A DNA stretch of 64,000 bases from Ignavibacteriota bacterium (GTDB lineage Bacteria; Bacteroidota; Ignavibacteria; Ignavibacteriales; Melioribacteraceae): contig PAAX01000035.1 of assembly GCA_002698995.1 (NCBI GenBank), positions 5,050 through 69,049 on the forward strand, read 5' to 3'. Of this stretch, positions 7,040 through 16,644 are shown in pieces. Within the stretch, counting starts at the first letter, position 1; each line of letters begins with the position of its first letter. The translations under genes were made by a program, and so were the position numbers. Under the pieces are notes generated by a model that was not told the origin of the DNA, ran no database searches, and saw only the letters and a list, made by a program, of their open reading frames with translations.

Positions 7040-9415
7040 TTATGCTGCTTCTTTCTCTCTGCTTATGTATCTAATAAATCTCTTTCCGCCCGATTTACTT
7101 TCACTCACATCTAACTTTTTCAACTTTCCCCAAACCTTTAGCCACCTCGTAAACTTGCTTTGAGTTAATTTTTCAAAATCCTCAAACTCTTTCTTAAAAC
7201 TTTCATACAGTCCTTTCTTTTCATATTCCTTACCAACCACAATTTCATCTTCAGCAAATTCTATAAACTCCGGCGAGGTCTCATCAATCATTTTCTTTTT
7301 ATCAAGATTTACAAACTCATATTCTACTAATCCGTTTTTTAGATAATGCTGCAAACAGCTAATCATAAAGATGTCAAAGTCGCTCCACTCTTCAGTATTC
7401 CAAGCACCAAAAAAAGGTTTTCCAAAATCATCAACTGGTCTATGTGATTTATTATAGTAATCTGAAAACTCAATGATATACTGTCTATCTATAGTTGAAT
7501 CATCAACACCCGAAATTGAAAAGTTAGTTGATATTACTACTTTTGGTGATTCTTCATGGCGAATATGAATTTCATCTTTATTCTTCCTTTCTATTGTGAT
7601 ACCATCAGTTATCAAAGAGAAAAGTCTATCAAAAGGAAATTTCTCTCTTATGTCTTCAAAGCCTATGATGTTTGTATCAGCTTTTACACGTTGAAAGGCA
7701 AAATTCTTTGAAGGATTAAAATTTCTTCCGTCTTCTATTACAACATTCCTTACATGGGATATAGCCTTAATTACTAATCCCTTTCCGCTTCGTCCAAAGG
7801 CACCTTCGCTCATTTTCTCATCAATAAATACGATTGATTTTGAAAACGATGGATCTTTATAAGTATGTAGTAAATACCCAATCCCGCTTTTTAATGCCTC
7901 AAATCTTTTTACTTCATTGCGGCAAACATTAAATAGAAATTCTTCAAAAACACTTCTTTGTGTGCTTTCAATAAAGTCCCGATTAATTATCTGCTTTTTC
8001 CAGATATGCTTTGTTAGTTTGTCGTAATTGTAAAACTCAATACTTCCTCTTTTAACTTCTACTAATCCGTTTTTGAAATAGAAATATCCCTTATCTAAGC
8101 TATCTCTATTAAATTCTATATTTCGTGTTATCAAGAATTCGAGAAAAGATTGAGTAAATAATTGATTTGCAGATTTTATTAATGTGTCAATAATTTCATT
8201 CCTATTTGTACCATCGTATTCTTCTATTGCCATTTTATGCAGAAAATTCATTACATATTCTTTTACATCTACGCTGTCAATTTCTTCAACAATATTATTC
8301 TCAACTCTTACAAATAAATGATTCGAACCGGTACCACTTTCTGAATCCATTTTATATTTGCAAAATCCTTCACTTTCCAAAAACTTCTTAAAGCGTACTC
8401 TGGATATTTTTAATCTATCTTTTTCATGATACCAAAACTTTATTATTGGTTTTTTCCAACCAAGCATTTCAGCTATATGATAAATTGTTCCGATTGTAAC
8501 ACTGCCGTTATAATCTTTAACAAGAGATTCATATTTTTTCTTTAACTCCATCTCAGTGTCATTGTAGCTTGGATTTTTAAGACTCATTTCTATGAAGTAT
8601 TTTTCACCATCCTCTCCCAATGGAACTAAACCAAATCCTATCTTATACCAATCATCATAACTACCATCCGGCAGATTCTTTGAAAGAAAATCAAGCGCAC
8701 TCTCCAACTTCGCCTTATCATAATAAATCCTTTCAGTCTTTTGCTCCCTCTCCCTCTGGGAGAGGGTTGGGGTGAGGGTATTAACTACACAATACTTCTC
8801 CAAACACTCAATCACTGTTTCAAGCTCAACATAACTGGGTGGTTCATCCGGTTCATCAAAACAAAAATTGTAAACGCCTCCACTTTCATGTAATGAATAG
8901 GGTAAAGCGGTTTGACAATTCATCCATCTCAATTCAATATGTTTACAGTATCCATTTTCTCTCTCATTGCTTCCGGTAGGGGAGAGAGGTTTCATGCTTA
9001 ACTTATAAACCGCCTTCTCACCACCAAACTTTTCAATCAACAAATTACTTTCATCTCCTGTCTCAACGTCTTTACTTTTCAACGCTTCAATTCTAACATA
9101 AATATGAAATCCCGACCCGCTTCCACTCTGTACAACCCACTTATATTTTTTCGGCAGTCCTAAATCATTCAAGATCAGTTCAACAATCTCAAAATCTTCT
9201 GCACCATCAATATCGATGCAGCGCCAATTGTTAATTCCTTGTATGTTGCCAAGTCCCGTGCTATTTACCCAGTTCATATCAGTAATATCTTTTTCAGTCT
9301 GGATTTCAGTCTGCCATCTATCCCACTCAATCATTGGTCTTTTACCCCTAAGTGGTAAAACATTGATCTGAAATTTTCTATTATAAAGTTTTGCAGTTTC
9401 CAAAAACTTATTCAT
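7040..9415 (-). CDS. Bifunctional primase-helicase (prim-pol plus D5/SF3-type helicase)
   Basis: 791 residues. Residues 1-180 look like a prim-pol domain: PLRGKRP, the acidic CIDIDGAED motif at about 67-74 and a GFHIYVR motif near 103. A PriCT-like segment spans about 232-320 (DDWYKIGFGLV). The C-terminal half has an SF3-like NTPase: Walker A GRSGKGL at 541-547, Walker B NIIGFEDI at about 582-589, and a sensor-like VVISTNF. Such proteins start replication of phages, satellites and integrative plasmids. A repetitive palindrome is inserted in frame at about 8741-8782 between the two halves. The gene precedes a small phage-type gene in the same transcript. Confidence 0.82.
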   Translation of the reverse strand: MNKFLETAKLYNRKFQINVLPLRGKRPMIEWDRWQTEIQTEKDITDMNWVNSTGLGNIQGINNWRCIDIDGAEDFEIVELILNDLGLPKKYKWVVQSGSGSGFHIYVRIEALKSKDVETGDESNLLIEKFGGEKAVYKLSMKPLSPTGSNERENGYCKHIELRWMNCQTALPYSLHESGGVYNFCFDEPDEPPSYVELETVIECLEKYCVVNTLTPTLSQREREQKTERIYYDKAKLESALDFLSKNLPDGSYDDWYKIGFGLVPLGEDGEKYFIEMSLKNPSYNDTEMELKKKYESLVKDYNGSVTIGTIYHIAEMLGWKKPIIKFWYHEKDRLKISRVRFKKFLESEGFCKYKMDSESGTGSNHLFVRVENNIVEEIDSVDVKEYVMNFLHKMAIEEYDGTNRNEIIDTLIKSANQLFTQSFLEFLITRNIEFNRDSLDKGYFYFKNGLVEVKRGSIEFYNYDKLTKHIWKKQIINRDFIESTQRSVFEEFLFNVCRNEVKRFEALKSGIGYLLHTYKDPSFSKSIVFIDEKMSEGAFGRSGKGLVIKAISHVRNVVIEDGRNFNPSKNFAFQRVKADTNIIGFEDIREKFPFDRLFSLITDGITIERKNKDEIHIRHEESPKVVISTNFSISGVDDSTIDRQYIIEFSDYYNKSHRPVDDFGKPFFGAWNTEEWSDFDIFMISCLQHYLKNGLVEYEFVNLDKKKMIDETSPEFIEFAEDEIVVGKEYEKKGLYESFKKEFEDFEKLTQSKFTRWLKVWGKLKKLDVSESKSGGKRFIRYISREKEAA
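8744..8779. repeat. Palindromic chromosomal repeat inside the primase gene
   Basis: Perfect arms CCCTCTCCC / GGGAGAGGG around TCT at 8746-8766, followed by TTGGGGTGAGGG. The text encodes TPTLSQREREQ, residues 215-225 of the primase, a peptide typical of this repeat family when it lands in genes. It preserves the frame and lies in the linker between the prim-pol and PriCT domains. Confidence 0.7.
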
Positions 9416-9466
9416 TGTTTAACTCCTCTATTTTCTTTTCTAATTCTTATTTCCTAATTCTTAATT

Positions 9467-10522
9467 CTACATTGCATTTACCGCATCCCTAAGCTCATCC
9501 AAATCAACATTAGCATAAAATCTAGTTGTTACATTTACAGTTGAATGACCAAGTAATTTAGACACAGTAAATATTGGCACTTTCTTACTAGCCCATCTTG
9601 TTGCGGCTGTTGCCCTTAAGCAATGCCAATGCAGTTCATCCGGTAATCCATTTTCTTTTATAACTTTCTTTAATGACCTTGAAACAGTATCCTTTTTATA
9701 CTGCTTTCCATTACTCTGAACAAAAACAAACTCTCTTAATATCTTTCCTTTATTAAGCTGTCTTGCTGAGTTTCTTTTTAGTATTTCTTCCATCTTATCA
9801 TTCATTGGAATGCGTCTTATCTTTTTAGATTTGGTTTTAAATAACTTGTTACCAATAGTTATTACCTTATTTCTAAAATCTATATCACTCCACCGCAGAT
9901 TATTTTCTTCATCCAATCGCATCCCGGTTTCCACAGCAAACAAAACCATATCAGCAATTACATCTTTACCTTTTGCAATTAAGCCTTCATAAACAATATT
10001 TAATTGTTCATTGGTAAATGAAACCGGGTCTTCTTTTTGTCTTTTAGGTAGTTTTACTTTTAAGAAAGGATTGCTTGAAATGTAATTCCAATCAACAAAA
10101 ACATTAAACATCGTTCTAAATATTTTCAGATAGTTATAACAACCAAGCGGGGCAGACTTAGAAATCTTCATCATTAAATTTTCTGCATCTTTTCGCTCAA
10201 TGGTTTTTAATGCTCTATTTCCCGGAATGTATGTCAAAAATCGTCTCTCTGCTGTTTTAGCAGTATCAACAGATTTTTTACTAAGATTAAACTCAATCAA
10301 TTTATTATACTCGTTAAAAGCCTGTTCGACAGTAACTTGTTCTTTAACGTGTTGCTGCACAATTTGTCCTTGTGCTGTATTCGAAGAACCAATCCCAAAC
10401 AAACCCGCAAGAACCTTTATCTTTTCAATATCCTCTGCAGAAAAGTTCTTAAACACTTCCATAGGATCGCCTATTGATTGGTTCCCTAATCCATTGTTTG
10501 ATATGTTATCTATTCCAGCCAT
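9467..10522 (-). CDS. Tyrosine recombinase of the nested replication module
   Basis: 351 residues. An N-terminal extension (1-62), a core-binding domain at about 63-160 and a catalytic domain with R202 (ETGMRLDE), H300-x2-R303, H326 (LLGHST) and Y336 (TRFYANV). The residue after R303 is Ala rather than His, tolerated in many integrases. It is not closely related to the two tRNA-linked integrases. With the HTH gene upstream and the primase downstream it forms an integration/replication block, perhaps the remains of a separate element captured by the island. Confidence 0.88.
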   Translation of the reverse strand: MAGIDNISNNGLGNQSIGDPMEVFKNFSAEDIEKIKVLAGLFGIGSSNTAQGQIVQQHVKEQVTVEQAFNEYNKLIEFNLSKKSVDTAKTAERRFLTYIPGNRALKTIERKDAENLMMKISKSAPLGCYNYLKIFRTMFNVFVDWNYISSNPFLKVKLPKRQKEDPVSFTNEQLNIVYEGLIAKGKDVIADMVLFAVETGMRLDEENNLRWSDIDFRNKVITIGNKLFKTKSKKIRRIPMNDKMEEILKRNSARQLNKGKILREFVFVQSNGKQYKKDTVSRSLKKVIKENGLPDELHWHCLRATAATRWASKKVPIFTVSKLLGHSTVNVTTRFYANVDLDELRDAVNAM

Positions 10523-10682
10523 TTTGTTTTATACTCTTAATCCAATTCTTTTTTTAACTATCCTTACCATTTCGACCAAAGGGAGAAATCTTCCAGCTTT
10601 CTGTCATTCCGGTTTCCGAAGGAATACCGGAATCTATCTTTTGTCTTTCATTCATAATTCAACATTCCTAATTCCACATTAA
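10523..10682. repeat. Intergenic REP-like palindrome
   Basis: Around 10602-10638 lies CATTCCGGTTTCCGAAGGAAT followed by ACCGGAAT: imperfect arms TTCCGGT and ACCGGAA with an inner TTCC/GGAA pair. This looks like a dispersed repetitive palindrome between the HTH and integrase genes. No gene seen in the gap. Confidence 0.45.
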
Positions 10683-10985
10683 TTAAGGTGGTTCCTCTTC
10701 CTCATCCTCTTCCAATTTTTCATTTGTAATTTTTAATTTTTCATTGCTACAGATCCACTCATTCAGCTCGTGCTCAAAAAAGTAGATATATCTATTTGAT
10801 GGTTTGTGAAATGGTATTTTACGTTGACTTGTTAATCTGTACAAATGCTGCAAGCTAATGCTCAAATATTCAGCAGCATCAACAGCATTAAGGGGTTTTG
10901 ATTTGAACTTCTTTAGATGTGTTTCAATTGCATCGAGTCTTTTTTTGATTTCTAAATATTCTGTTGTTTTTTTGTTGCTTCCCAC
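10683..10985 (-). CDS. Excisionase-like helix-turn-helix protein
   Basis: 100 residues with a GTG start at 10985, chosen because AAGGAGG sits 9 nt upstream; the longer frame has only a TTG without a signal. After a short coiled coil comes NAVDAAEYLSISLQHLYRLT then KIPFHKPSNRYIYFFEHELNEWI, the HTH_17/excisionase pattern with recognition helix and wing. The tail is acidic. It is encoded just ahead of a tyrosine recombinase on the same strand, as recombination directionality factors often are. Confidence 0.7.
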   Translation of the reverse strand: MGSNKKTTEYLEIKKRLDAIETHLKKFKSKPLNAVDAAEYLSISLQHLYRLTSQRKIPFHKPSNRYIYFFEHELNEWICSNEKLKITNEKLEEDEEEEPP

Positions 10986-11083
10986 TTCTATTTCCCTCCT
11001 TTTTTTACCTTGCAATAAAAGGGGGATGTTAAAAGGGAACAAATTGGGATTATACGGGGATTATGGGGGATGATCCTTTTTTC

Positions 11084-11647
11084 TTATCGTGATATTTTGT
11101 TTTTTACAATTTTCAGTTTACCTTCTTTATCTCTCCTTAACTCTAGTTCAAATTTTCTGTAATAGTCACTTATAGTATTTTCATTTCTTTTTGTTACATC
11201 ATAACCTTCCGTTTTCAGTTTTTCCACAACCATACTGCTTATTTTTCTGTCCTTTTTCCCTTCAGTTAGTACTTCTGTTATTTTTCCTTCTATTATTAAT
11301 TTCTCTCCGGCTTCTTTGGCTAATTTCTTTAGTCCCCTTATAGGTATCTGTTTTAGCCCTCCTTCTTTTTCAGATTTCTCTATTGCAGTATCTTCATATT
11401 TTACCGGGTTATTTGCAACTTCATTATACGGTTCCTCATATTCCAAACCTATACTCTTTCTCAAATTATCAATATATACCTCAAACTTGGGCTTCAGCCC
11501 AACATTGCAATCTATTCTTGGTGGTCTTATCAAGTATTCATATTTTACCCAATGCAGATAATTTAATTTATCTTCAACATTTTCTAACCTTTCAAAGTAG
11601 ACTACTATCTTTTTTCTATCAAAATTAAAAGTTTCTTTTTGCCACAT
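11084..11647 (-). CDS. Hypothetical protein at the head of the replication module
   Basis: 187 residues, no family recognised. The N-terminal third has aromatic and acidic residues (RLENVEDKLNYLHWVKYEYL), the middle is a charged linker, and the C-terminal part (GYDVTKRNENTISDYYRKFE) could be a small winged-helix or resolvase-like HTH. It is divergent from the defence cluster, sharing a 102-bp promoter region. Probably a DNA-binding accessory of the element. Confidence 0.45.
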   Translation of the reverse strand: MWQKETFNFDRKKIVVYFERLENVEDKLNYLHWVKYEYLIRPPRIDCNVGLKPKFEVYIDNLRKSIGLEYEEPYNEVANNPVKYEDTAIEKSEKEGGLKQIPIRGLKKLAKEAGEKLIIEGKITEVLTEGKKDRKISSMVVEKLKTEGYDVTKRNENTISDYYRKFELELRRDKEGKLKIVKNKISR

Positions 11648-11749
11648 TTTCTACCTTTTAGTTTTGTTTATTTGAAACCATTACCTTATTTTAAAATAAT
11701 AATTTAGATTTTAGCAAACATTAGCAATTTATAAAATATTGGTGGTATT

Positions 11750-12712
11750 TTGTCAAATGCTTCTGGAACAAATAAAATTGTAAATTTCGATTTCATTGAA
11801 TTATGTAAAAGCTACTTAAAAATTGCTTATCCTAATCTATCAGTAATTGATGCAAATTCCTCTGTTCCAATTAATGCTTATGCTTTTAATTCCGATTCCA
11901 TTTTTAGTATCATATCTCTAAATTCATCTCATCAGATTAGTAAATTTATTTCCAAGGATATTTCTACATTAAACAGTTCAAAATATGCTTCTACTTCTTT
12001 AATTTATTTTGTTGATTTAAAGGATGAAGCCGATAAGAGCACTCTTGATTCGTTAGCTTCATCTCTCTCTAATAATGATTATAATGTATCAATTTATTCT
12101 TCTTCTTTTTTATATCAAAATATTGCTCGTTATTTAAATCAATTCCACTCTAAATCAAACAAATTACTTTCTGATGATTACAGTTTACTGAATGACACCG
12201 ATGAAGATGTTGAATCAGTTTTTCTTTCAATGGTTAAATTTGTTGCTTCTAAAAAGGATTTTAATAAAGTTATCCCCATCCCTTCAAATAATTTAATTCA
12301 GCTGAGAGACAAAATACGCCTAAACTTTTCTCCTCATTTACAAATATCCGTTTTAAATAATTTCCATAAACACTGGAATATCAAAATGAAGCTGGATAAT
12401 TTCATCTCAAATAACTTTCATAATTATGAAGCACAGCTGTATTCAATACTTTTAGATATTCAAAACTCCTTTATATTCTATGAATATAATCGTGACGCTG
12501 ATGTTGAGTATCCTGTCAATAATCCTCAGTTTTTTCATATTGCAGCTGATAATCTTGGCCCTAATGAATTTAAGCATGATCCTCGATATAGATTAACTTC
12601 TATGGCTTTAGTTCTTTATTTCTTTGAGTATTGTGATTTTGGAACAAAATCAAATTTAGATGCACCTTCTCTTTTTACAACTTATGTGAGTGAAGATGAT
12701 AATTCCAAGTAA
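11750..12712 (+). CDS. ABC-three-component system, first component
   Basis: 320 residues with a TTG start preceded by a weak GGTGG. Ser/Asn-rich, no catalytic motif seen; the C-terminal 90 residues (ADNLGPNEFKHDPRYRLTSMALVLYFFEYCDFG) look like the conserved C-terminal domain of ABC-3C component proteins. The gene overlaps the middle-component gene. Components of this type are thought to be effectors or sensors bound to the ATPase. Assignment rests mainly on gene order with the two following genes. Confidence 0.6.
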   Translation: MSNASGTNKIVNFDFIELCKSYLKIAYPNLSVIDANSSVPINAYAFNSDSIFSIISLNSSHQISKFISKDISTLNSSKYASTSLIYFVDLKDEADKSTLDSLASSLSNNDYNVSIYSSSFLYQNIARYLNQFHSKSNKLLSDDYSLLNDTDEDVESVFLSMVKFVASKKDFNKVIPIPSNNLIQLRDKIRLNFSPHLQISVLNNFHKHWNIKMKLDNFISNNFHNYEAQLYSILLDIQNSFIFYEYNRDADVEYPVNNPQFFHIAADNLGPNEFKHDPRYRLTSMALVLYFFEYCDFGTKSNLDAPSLFTTYVSEDDNSK

Positions 12713-12947
12713 ATACGAATTACTTAAGCATAATTCGCTCTTTATCGGGGCACTCGTTTTAGATCTGCTTAAACAACAACCACTAAATTTCTTTTCACTA
12801 TACAACAAAATATATTATGACAAGAGGAGAAAAATTTCTTATCTGAACTTACTCGATACTCTTACTTTTCTTTTCTTAGCAGATTTAGTCTATTACTCCA
12901 ACAATAAAATTCACTTTAAATATGATTCTCAAAAAACTTTATTTTAA
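12696..12947 (+). CDS. ABC-three-component system, middle component
   Basis: 83 residues, beginning MIIPSKYELLKHNSLFIGA and ending as a small winged-helix-like fold (LTFLFLADLVYYSNNKIHF). This matches the short middle component, probably of the MC6 type, that lies between the effector and the DUF2326 ATPase. It overlaps the preceding gene by 17 nt and the following one by 26 nt, so the three are translated as a unit. Confidence 0.65.
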   Translation: MIIPSKYELLKHNSLFIGALVLDLLKQQPLNFFSLYNKIYYDKRRKISYLNLLDTLTFLFLADLVYYSNNKIHFKYDSQKTLF

Positions 12948-14706
12948 ACCAAAAAAATTCTTTGACGTTATCGAGTTCAAACCCGGTCTCAATGTAATTT
13001 ATGCTCATTTTGATGATGATACTCCAGATGTAAAAAGAAGTAGCGACTCTCTCCATGCAATTGGGAAATCTACTTTCTTAGATTTAATTCTTTTTGCATT
13101 AGGCTCTGATTTTAATGAAAAATCTCTAAGCCGCCTTTATAACGCTTATCAAAAAAGAATTATTAGTGGGTTATATGTTGTCCTTGAATTTTCACATAAC
13201 AATATTAACTATATAATTCAAAGACCATTTTATAATGATCGCAGTAACATATTGTTTGGCTTTACTAAGGGGTCCTTAAAAAAAATGACTCTGTATCAAA
13301 TCAGAAAAGAACTCTTCAACATCTTCTTCTTTAAAGAGGAATACAAAAATTACTTCGATCACAATTGGTATCAGCGTTTACTTAGCTTTTATGTTAAAGT
13401 TAAAAAAAGGGATGAGCTTTTTAATGATCCATTAAGGTTTTCAAAGAATATTAAGGAAGCTGATATAATTCCATTTCATTTTTTCTTATTAAATATTGCC
13501 AACTCACTTCCTCTGCAAATTAAAGAGGTCAACCAATCTCTAAGTGATCTTAACAGTCTAATAAATGTCAATGAAAAATACTTAAAGACTAAATCCGGTA
13601 TTAGAAACATTAACGAAATAATCATTCAGCGTGATAAATTATTAAAGAAATTAAATGCTGCTAAAAAAAGGTTATTAGATTTTGAACTCATAGAAGATTA
13701 TAAATCTTATGAACTTGAAGCCGATGAAATAACTAAACATATCAAGGAACTTTGGTTCTTGAATTCTCTTGATAATAAAAGAATCTCAGAGCTTAACCAA
13801 TTAAGCAACGAGGCTTCCATTGCCGCTTTTAATGATAGAGACTATGTAATAAAGATATACGAACAAGTAAACTCACTTCTTGCTGAAAATGTTGAAAAGG
13901 AAATATCTGCAGCAATAAAATTTAGGCAATCTCTCTTTTCTTCTCGTAAAGTTTTTATCCAAAAAGAAATAAAAAATCTTAATGGTAAAATTCTTAAAAG
14001 AGAAGAAGCAATAAAAAAACTTAGCGATAAACGTAAATCTATTTTTGATACTCTTACTAAACTTGATGCTCTTGGTGATATTAAAGAGGCTTTCAAAAAA
14101 ATTGAGTCCCTTCAAGCAGAAATTTCTGTTTATGATTCTGATTTAAGTGCTATAAATAACTTCAAAAAAGGTCTTAGCAAGGAACATGAAAAAGCAGATA
14201 AACTCCACCAAAGCATTCCTAAATATTTAAGTGAGGTTCAGCCTCAAATTGATTCATTTAATAATACTCTTAATGAAGTGAAGAAAAGAATTATTCCCGG
14301 CTCTCATAATATTTCCCTTTTAGATATTACTAATTCTACTGTAAATAATTCATTATCTCTTTCCCTTCTTGAAGGCAGCATTATGGATTCAACCGGTATT
14401 AATCAATGTCGTACTTTGATTTATGATATTTCTATACTTCTTAATAATCTTGATAGTAATGCAAATTCTCCATCGTTTCTCATTCATGATGGTATTTTTG
14501 AAGGTCTAAATGATACACATTTTTCTGCTTTCCTAAAACTCTGGGAAGATTTATTAGAAAATAAGCAGCAGTTCCAATATATTTTAACTCTTAATGACCA
14601 TAATTTTTTTAATGATAAACATGAACTTAAAAAGAAGTTCTTCAATGATTACGTTATTAAAGAACTTACTCCAAACAAACTTCTTTTTGGTGAGAAATTT
14701 GAATAA
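12922..14706 (+). CDS. ABC-three-component system ATPase (DUF2326-type, SMC/Rad50-like)
   Basis: 594 residues. The N-terminal ATPase half has the Walker A variant AIGKST at 46-51, long helical coiled-coil segments lie at about 190-440, and the C-terminal ATPase half holds SFLIHDGIFEGLND (Walker B region, about 518-530) and the YILTLND that follows. This split layout is that of SMC/Rad50-like ABC ATPases with the DUF2326 domain. In ABC-3C systems it senses nucleic acid or invasion and triggers the partner proteins; the defence role is known only by association. Confidence 0.75.
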   Translation: MILKKLYFKPKKFFDVIEFKPGLNVIYAHFDDDTPDVKRSSDSLHAIGKSTFLDLILFALGSDFNEKSLSRLYNAYQKRIISGLYVVLEFSHNNINYIIQRPFYNDRSNILFGFTKGSLKKMTLYQIRKELFNIFFFKEEYKNYFDHNWYQRLLSFYVKVKKRDELFNDPLRFSKNIKEADIIPFHFFLLNIANSLPLQIKEVNQSLSDLNSLINVNEKYLKTKSGIRNINEIIIQRDKLLKKLNAAKKRLLDFELIEDYKSYELEADEITKHIKELWFLNSLDNKRISELNQLSNEASIAAFNDRDYVIKIYEQVNSLLAENVEKEISAAIKFRQSLFSSRKVFIQKEIKNLNGKILKREEAIKKLSDKRKSIFDTLTKLDALGDIKEAFKKIESLQAEISVYDSDLSAINNFKKGLSKEHEKADKLHQSIPKYLSEVQPQIDSFNNTLNEVKKRIIPGSHNISLLDITNSTVNNSLSLSLLEGSIMDSTGINQCRTLIYDISILLNNLDSNANSPSFLIHDGIFEGLNDTHFSAFLKLWEDLLENKQQFQYILTLNDHNFFNDKHELKKKFFNDYVIKELTPNKLLFGEKFE

Positions 14707-14826
14707 TATTCTATAAAATATATTGCTGTTCAAATAATCGTTAGATCTAATTGTGGTAATAACGTTTTACTGATATCTTGTTTTTTTATTTCTTTTAATA
14801 GTAATTAAAATTAAATAAGTATTATA

Positions 14827-16632
14827 ATGACGGAAAATATCTTAAAAAATATTAATACGTTTTTGCAAACAAATAACACTGATTATTCTCTGCTTATAAA
14901 TGGTTTATGGGGCAGCGGCAAAACACATTTTCTCAAGAATAAAATAATTTCCCAAATTGAAGCGTTAAAGGTTAGACCAGTTTATATTTCATTAAATGGT
15001 ATTTCAGAAATCACTCAATTAGAACAAAATATTCTTTTTGAACTTCTACGTTTACCTGGTAATAACAGTATAGTCAGTTCTTTATTTAATAATCTTGGTC
15101 TTGGTTTAAAAAAAGTTACTAGTTTTTTTTCGAAAGGATATTTTAGTCTCGATATTACCAAATTAAATCTAGTAAGTTTGTTTCCACTTGACAAAGCAGT
15201 ACTAATTTTTGATGACCTTGAAAGAATAAGTAGTAAAGTGGGAATAGATGAAATTTTAGGTTATATAAATAAAAATTTTGTTGAGCACAAACATGTAAAA
15301 GTTATCTTAATAGGTGATATAACAAATATTACTGACAAAGAAAAATATGATAGTATTAAAGAAAAATTAATTGGAAGAGAATTTAACTTTTATTATAACC
15401 CGCATGAAATTACCACCCTCATCAAACAAAAATATTTAGACCAAGAAAAATTTTTAAATTTTCTAAAAAGAAATGAAGAGAGCATTGCTATACTGATTGA
15501 AGGATACAGCGTTTATAATTTACGATCTATATTCTTTTTTACAGAAATACTTTTGAAAATCTTTTCTTATATACCGGCCAAAGATAAAATTCATGAACAA
15601 GTAATATTGTTTTCATTTCTGCTAACTCTTGAATTCAAAAAGGGTTCATTTCATTTAGATGAATTAAAAAAGAGAAAAGATCTTATAGATTTAGCTAGTA
15701 ATTTGATGTACTATGATATAATAAAAAGAAATACCAGTGAAGATTACATACCTAGTTCATATGGAGAACTGTTTGCTTATAATTACTTAAAAAATACTCG
15801 CAGTTATTATAAATTTTTCTATTCAATTTACAATCTTATTGTACTGGGGATATTTGATGAAGAATCTACTAAAAAAGAATTTTCTGAAAATCCACATGAT
15901 ACTTATAATGAAGCATTGCATAAGTTAAATGAGTTTCTTCTTCTTTCGCAAAAAGAAATAGATGATAATTGCAATAAAGTTTTTGAAGGTCTAAAAAACG
16001 GTATATTCAATGTTTATACACACCAGTACGTTTTTGATACGTTATATCCTTTAGTCTCTAAGCAAATAATTCCTACTACAATGCCAGAATTAAAGGACAA
16101 AGTATTTTCTTCTCTTGATATAGCAAAAAAAAGAAATGAATTTGATCAATTTCATCTTGACTCTGGCGAAATGAACTTTTTATTAAATGACGATTCAAAG
16201 GAAGTTTTCAATCATATTAAGAAATTGCATATTGATTATTTTAATCAACAAAAGAACTCCCTAATCAATACCATTCTTGCTAAACTTGAGAAAGATAAAG
16301 CAGATTACTCGAAAATTATTCATTCCTTCCTTAATGTGAAATTTTCAACCTATTTTATTTCAGCAACAATTATTACAAAATTATCTAATGCTACAAATTA
16401 TAGTATTATTAAATTTGCTAGATTTTTAGCAGAAAAATATAGGTATGATGATTATAGGACAATTGCAGATATCCCCTTGCTAGAGGAAATTAAAAATTAT
16501 AACGATAATGTTATTGTAGATACAAATACTTCTCCTTTGCTTAAAGAAGTTTGTATTGATTTTAACAGAATGTTAAATATTGCTTTATCTGAGTTGAAGA
16601 AGCGTGTACCACAACAAATTACTAATAATTAG
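14827..16632 (+). CDS. KAP-family P-loop NTPase
   Basis: 601 residues. Walker A GLWGSGKTHF at 26-35 and Walker B KAVLIFDDLER at 123-133 match the KAP NTPase family, as does VILIGDIT further on. The C-terminal 350 residues are helical and without recognised domain; no transmembrane insertion is evident, although many KAP proteins have one. It ends 12 bp before the methyltransferase gene, so it is probably co-transcribed with the restriction-modification set. KAP NTPases are frequent in defence islands as signal-transducing ATPases. Confidence 0.75.
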   Translation: MTENILKNINTFLQTNNTDYSLLINGLWGSGKTHFLKNKIISQIEALKVRPVYISLNGISEITQLEQNILFELLRLPGNNSIVSSLFNNLGLGLKKVTSFFSKGYFSLDITKLNLVSLFPLDKAVLIFDDLERISSKVGIDEILGYINKNFVEHKHVKVILIGDITNITDKEKYDSIKEKLIGREFNFYYNPHEITTLIKQKYLDQEKFLNFLKRNEESIAILIEGYSVYNLRSIFFFTEILLKIFSYIPAKDKIHEQVILFSFLLTLEFKKGSFHLDELKKRKDLIDLASNLMYYDIIKRNTSEDYIPSSYGELFAYNYLKNTRSYYKFFYSIYNLIVLGIFDEESTKKEFSENPHDTYNEALHKLNEFLLLSQKEIDDNCNKVFEGLKNGIFNVYTHQYVFDTLYPLVSKQIIPTTMPELKDKVFSSLDIAKKRNEFDQFHLDSGEMNFLLNDDSKEVFNHIKKLHIDYFNQQKNSLINTILAKLEKDKADYSKIIHSFLNVKFSTYFISATIITKLSNATNYSIIKFARFLAEKYRYDDYRTIADIPLLEEIKNYNDNVIVDTNTSPLLKEVCIDFNRMLNIALSELKKRVPQQITNN

Positions 16633-16644
16633 AATTGACAAATT

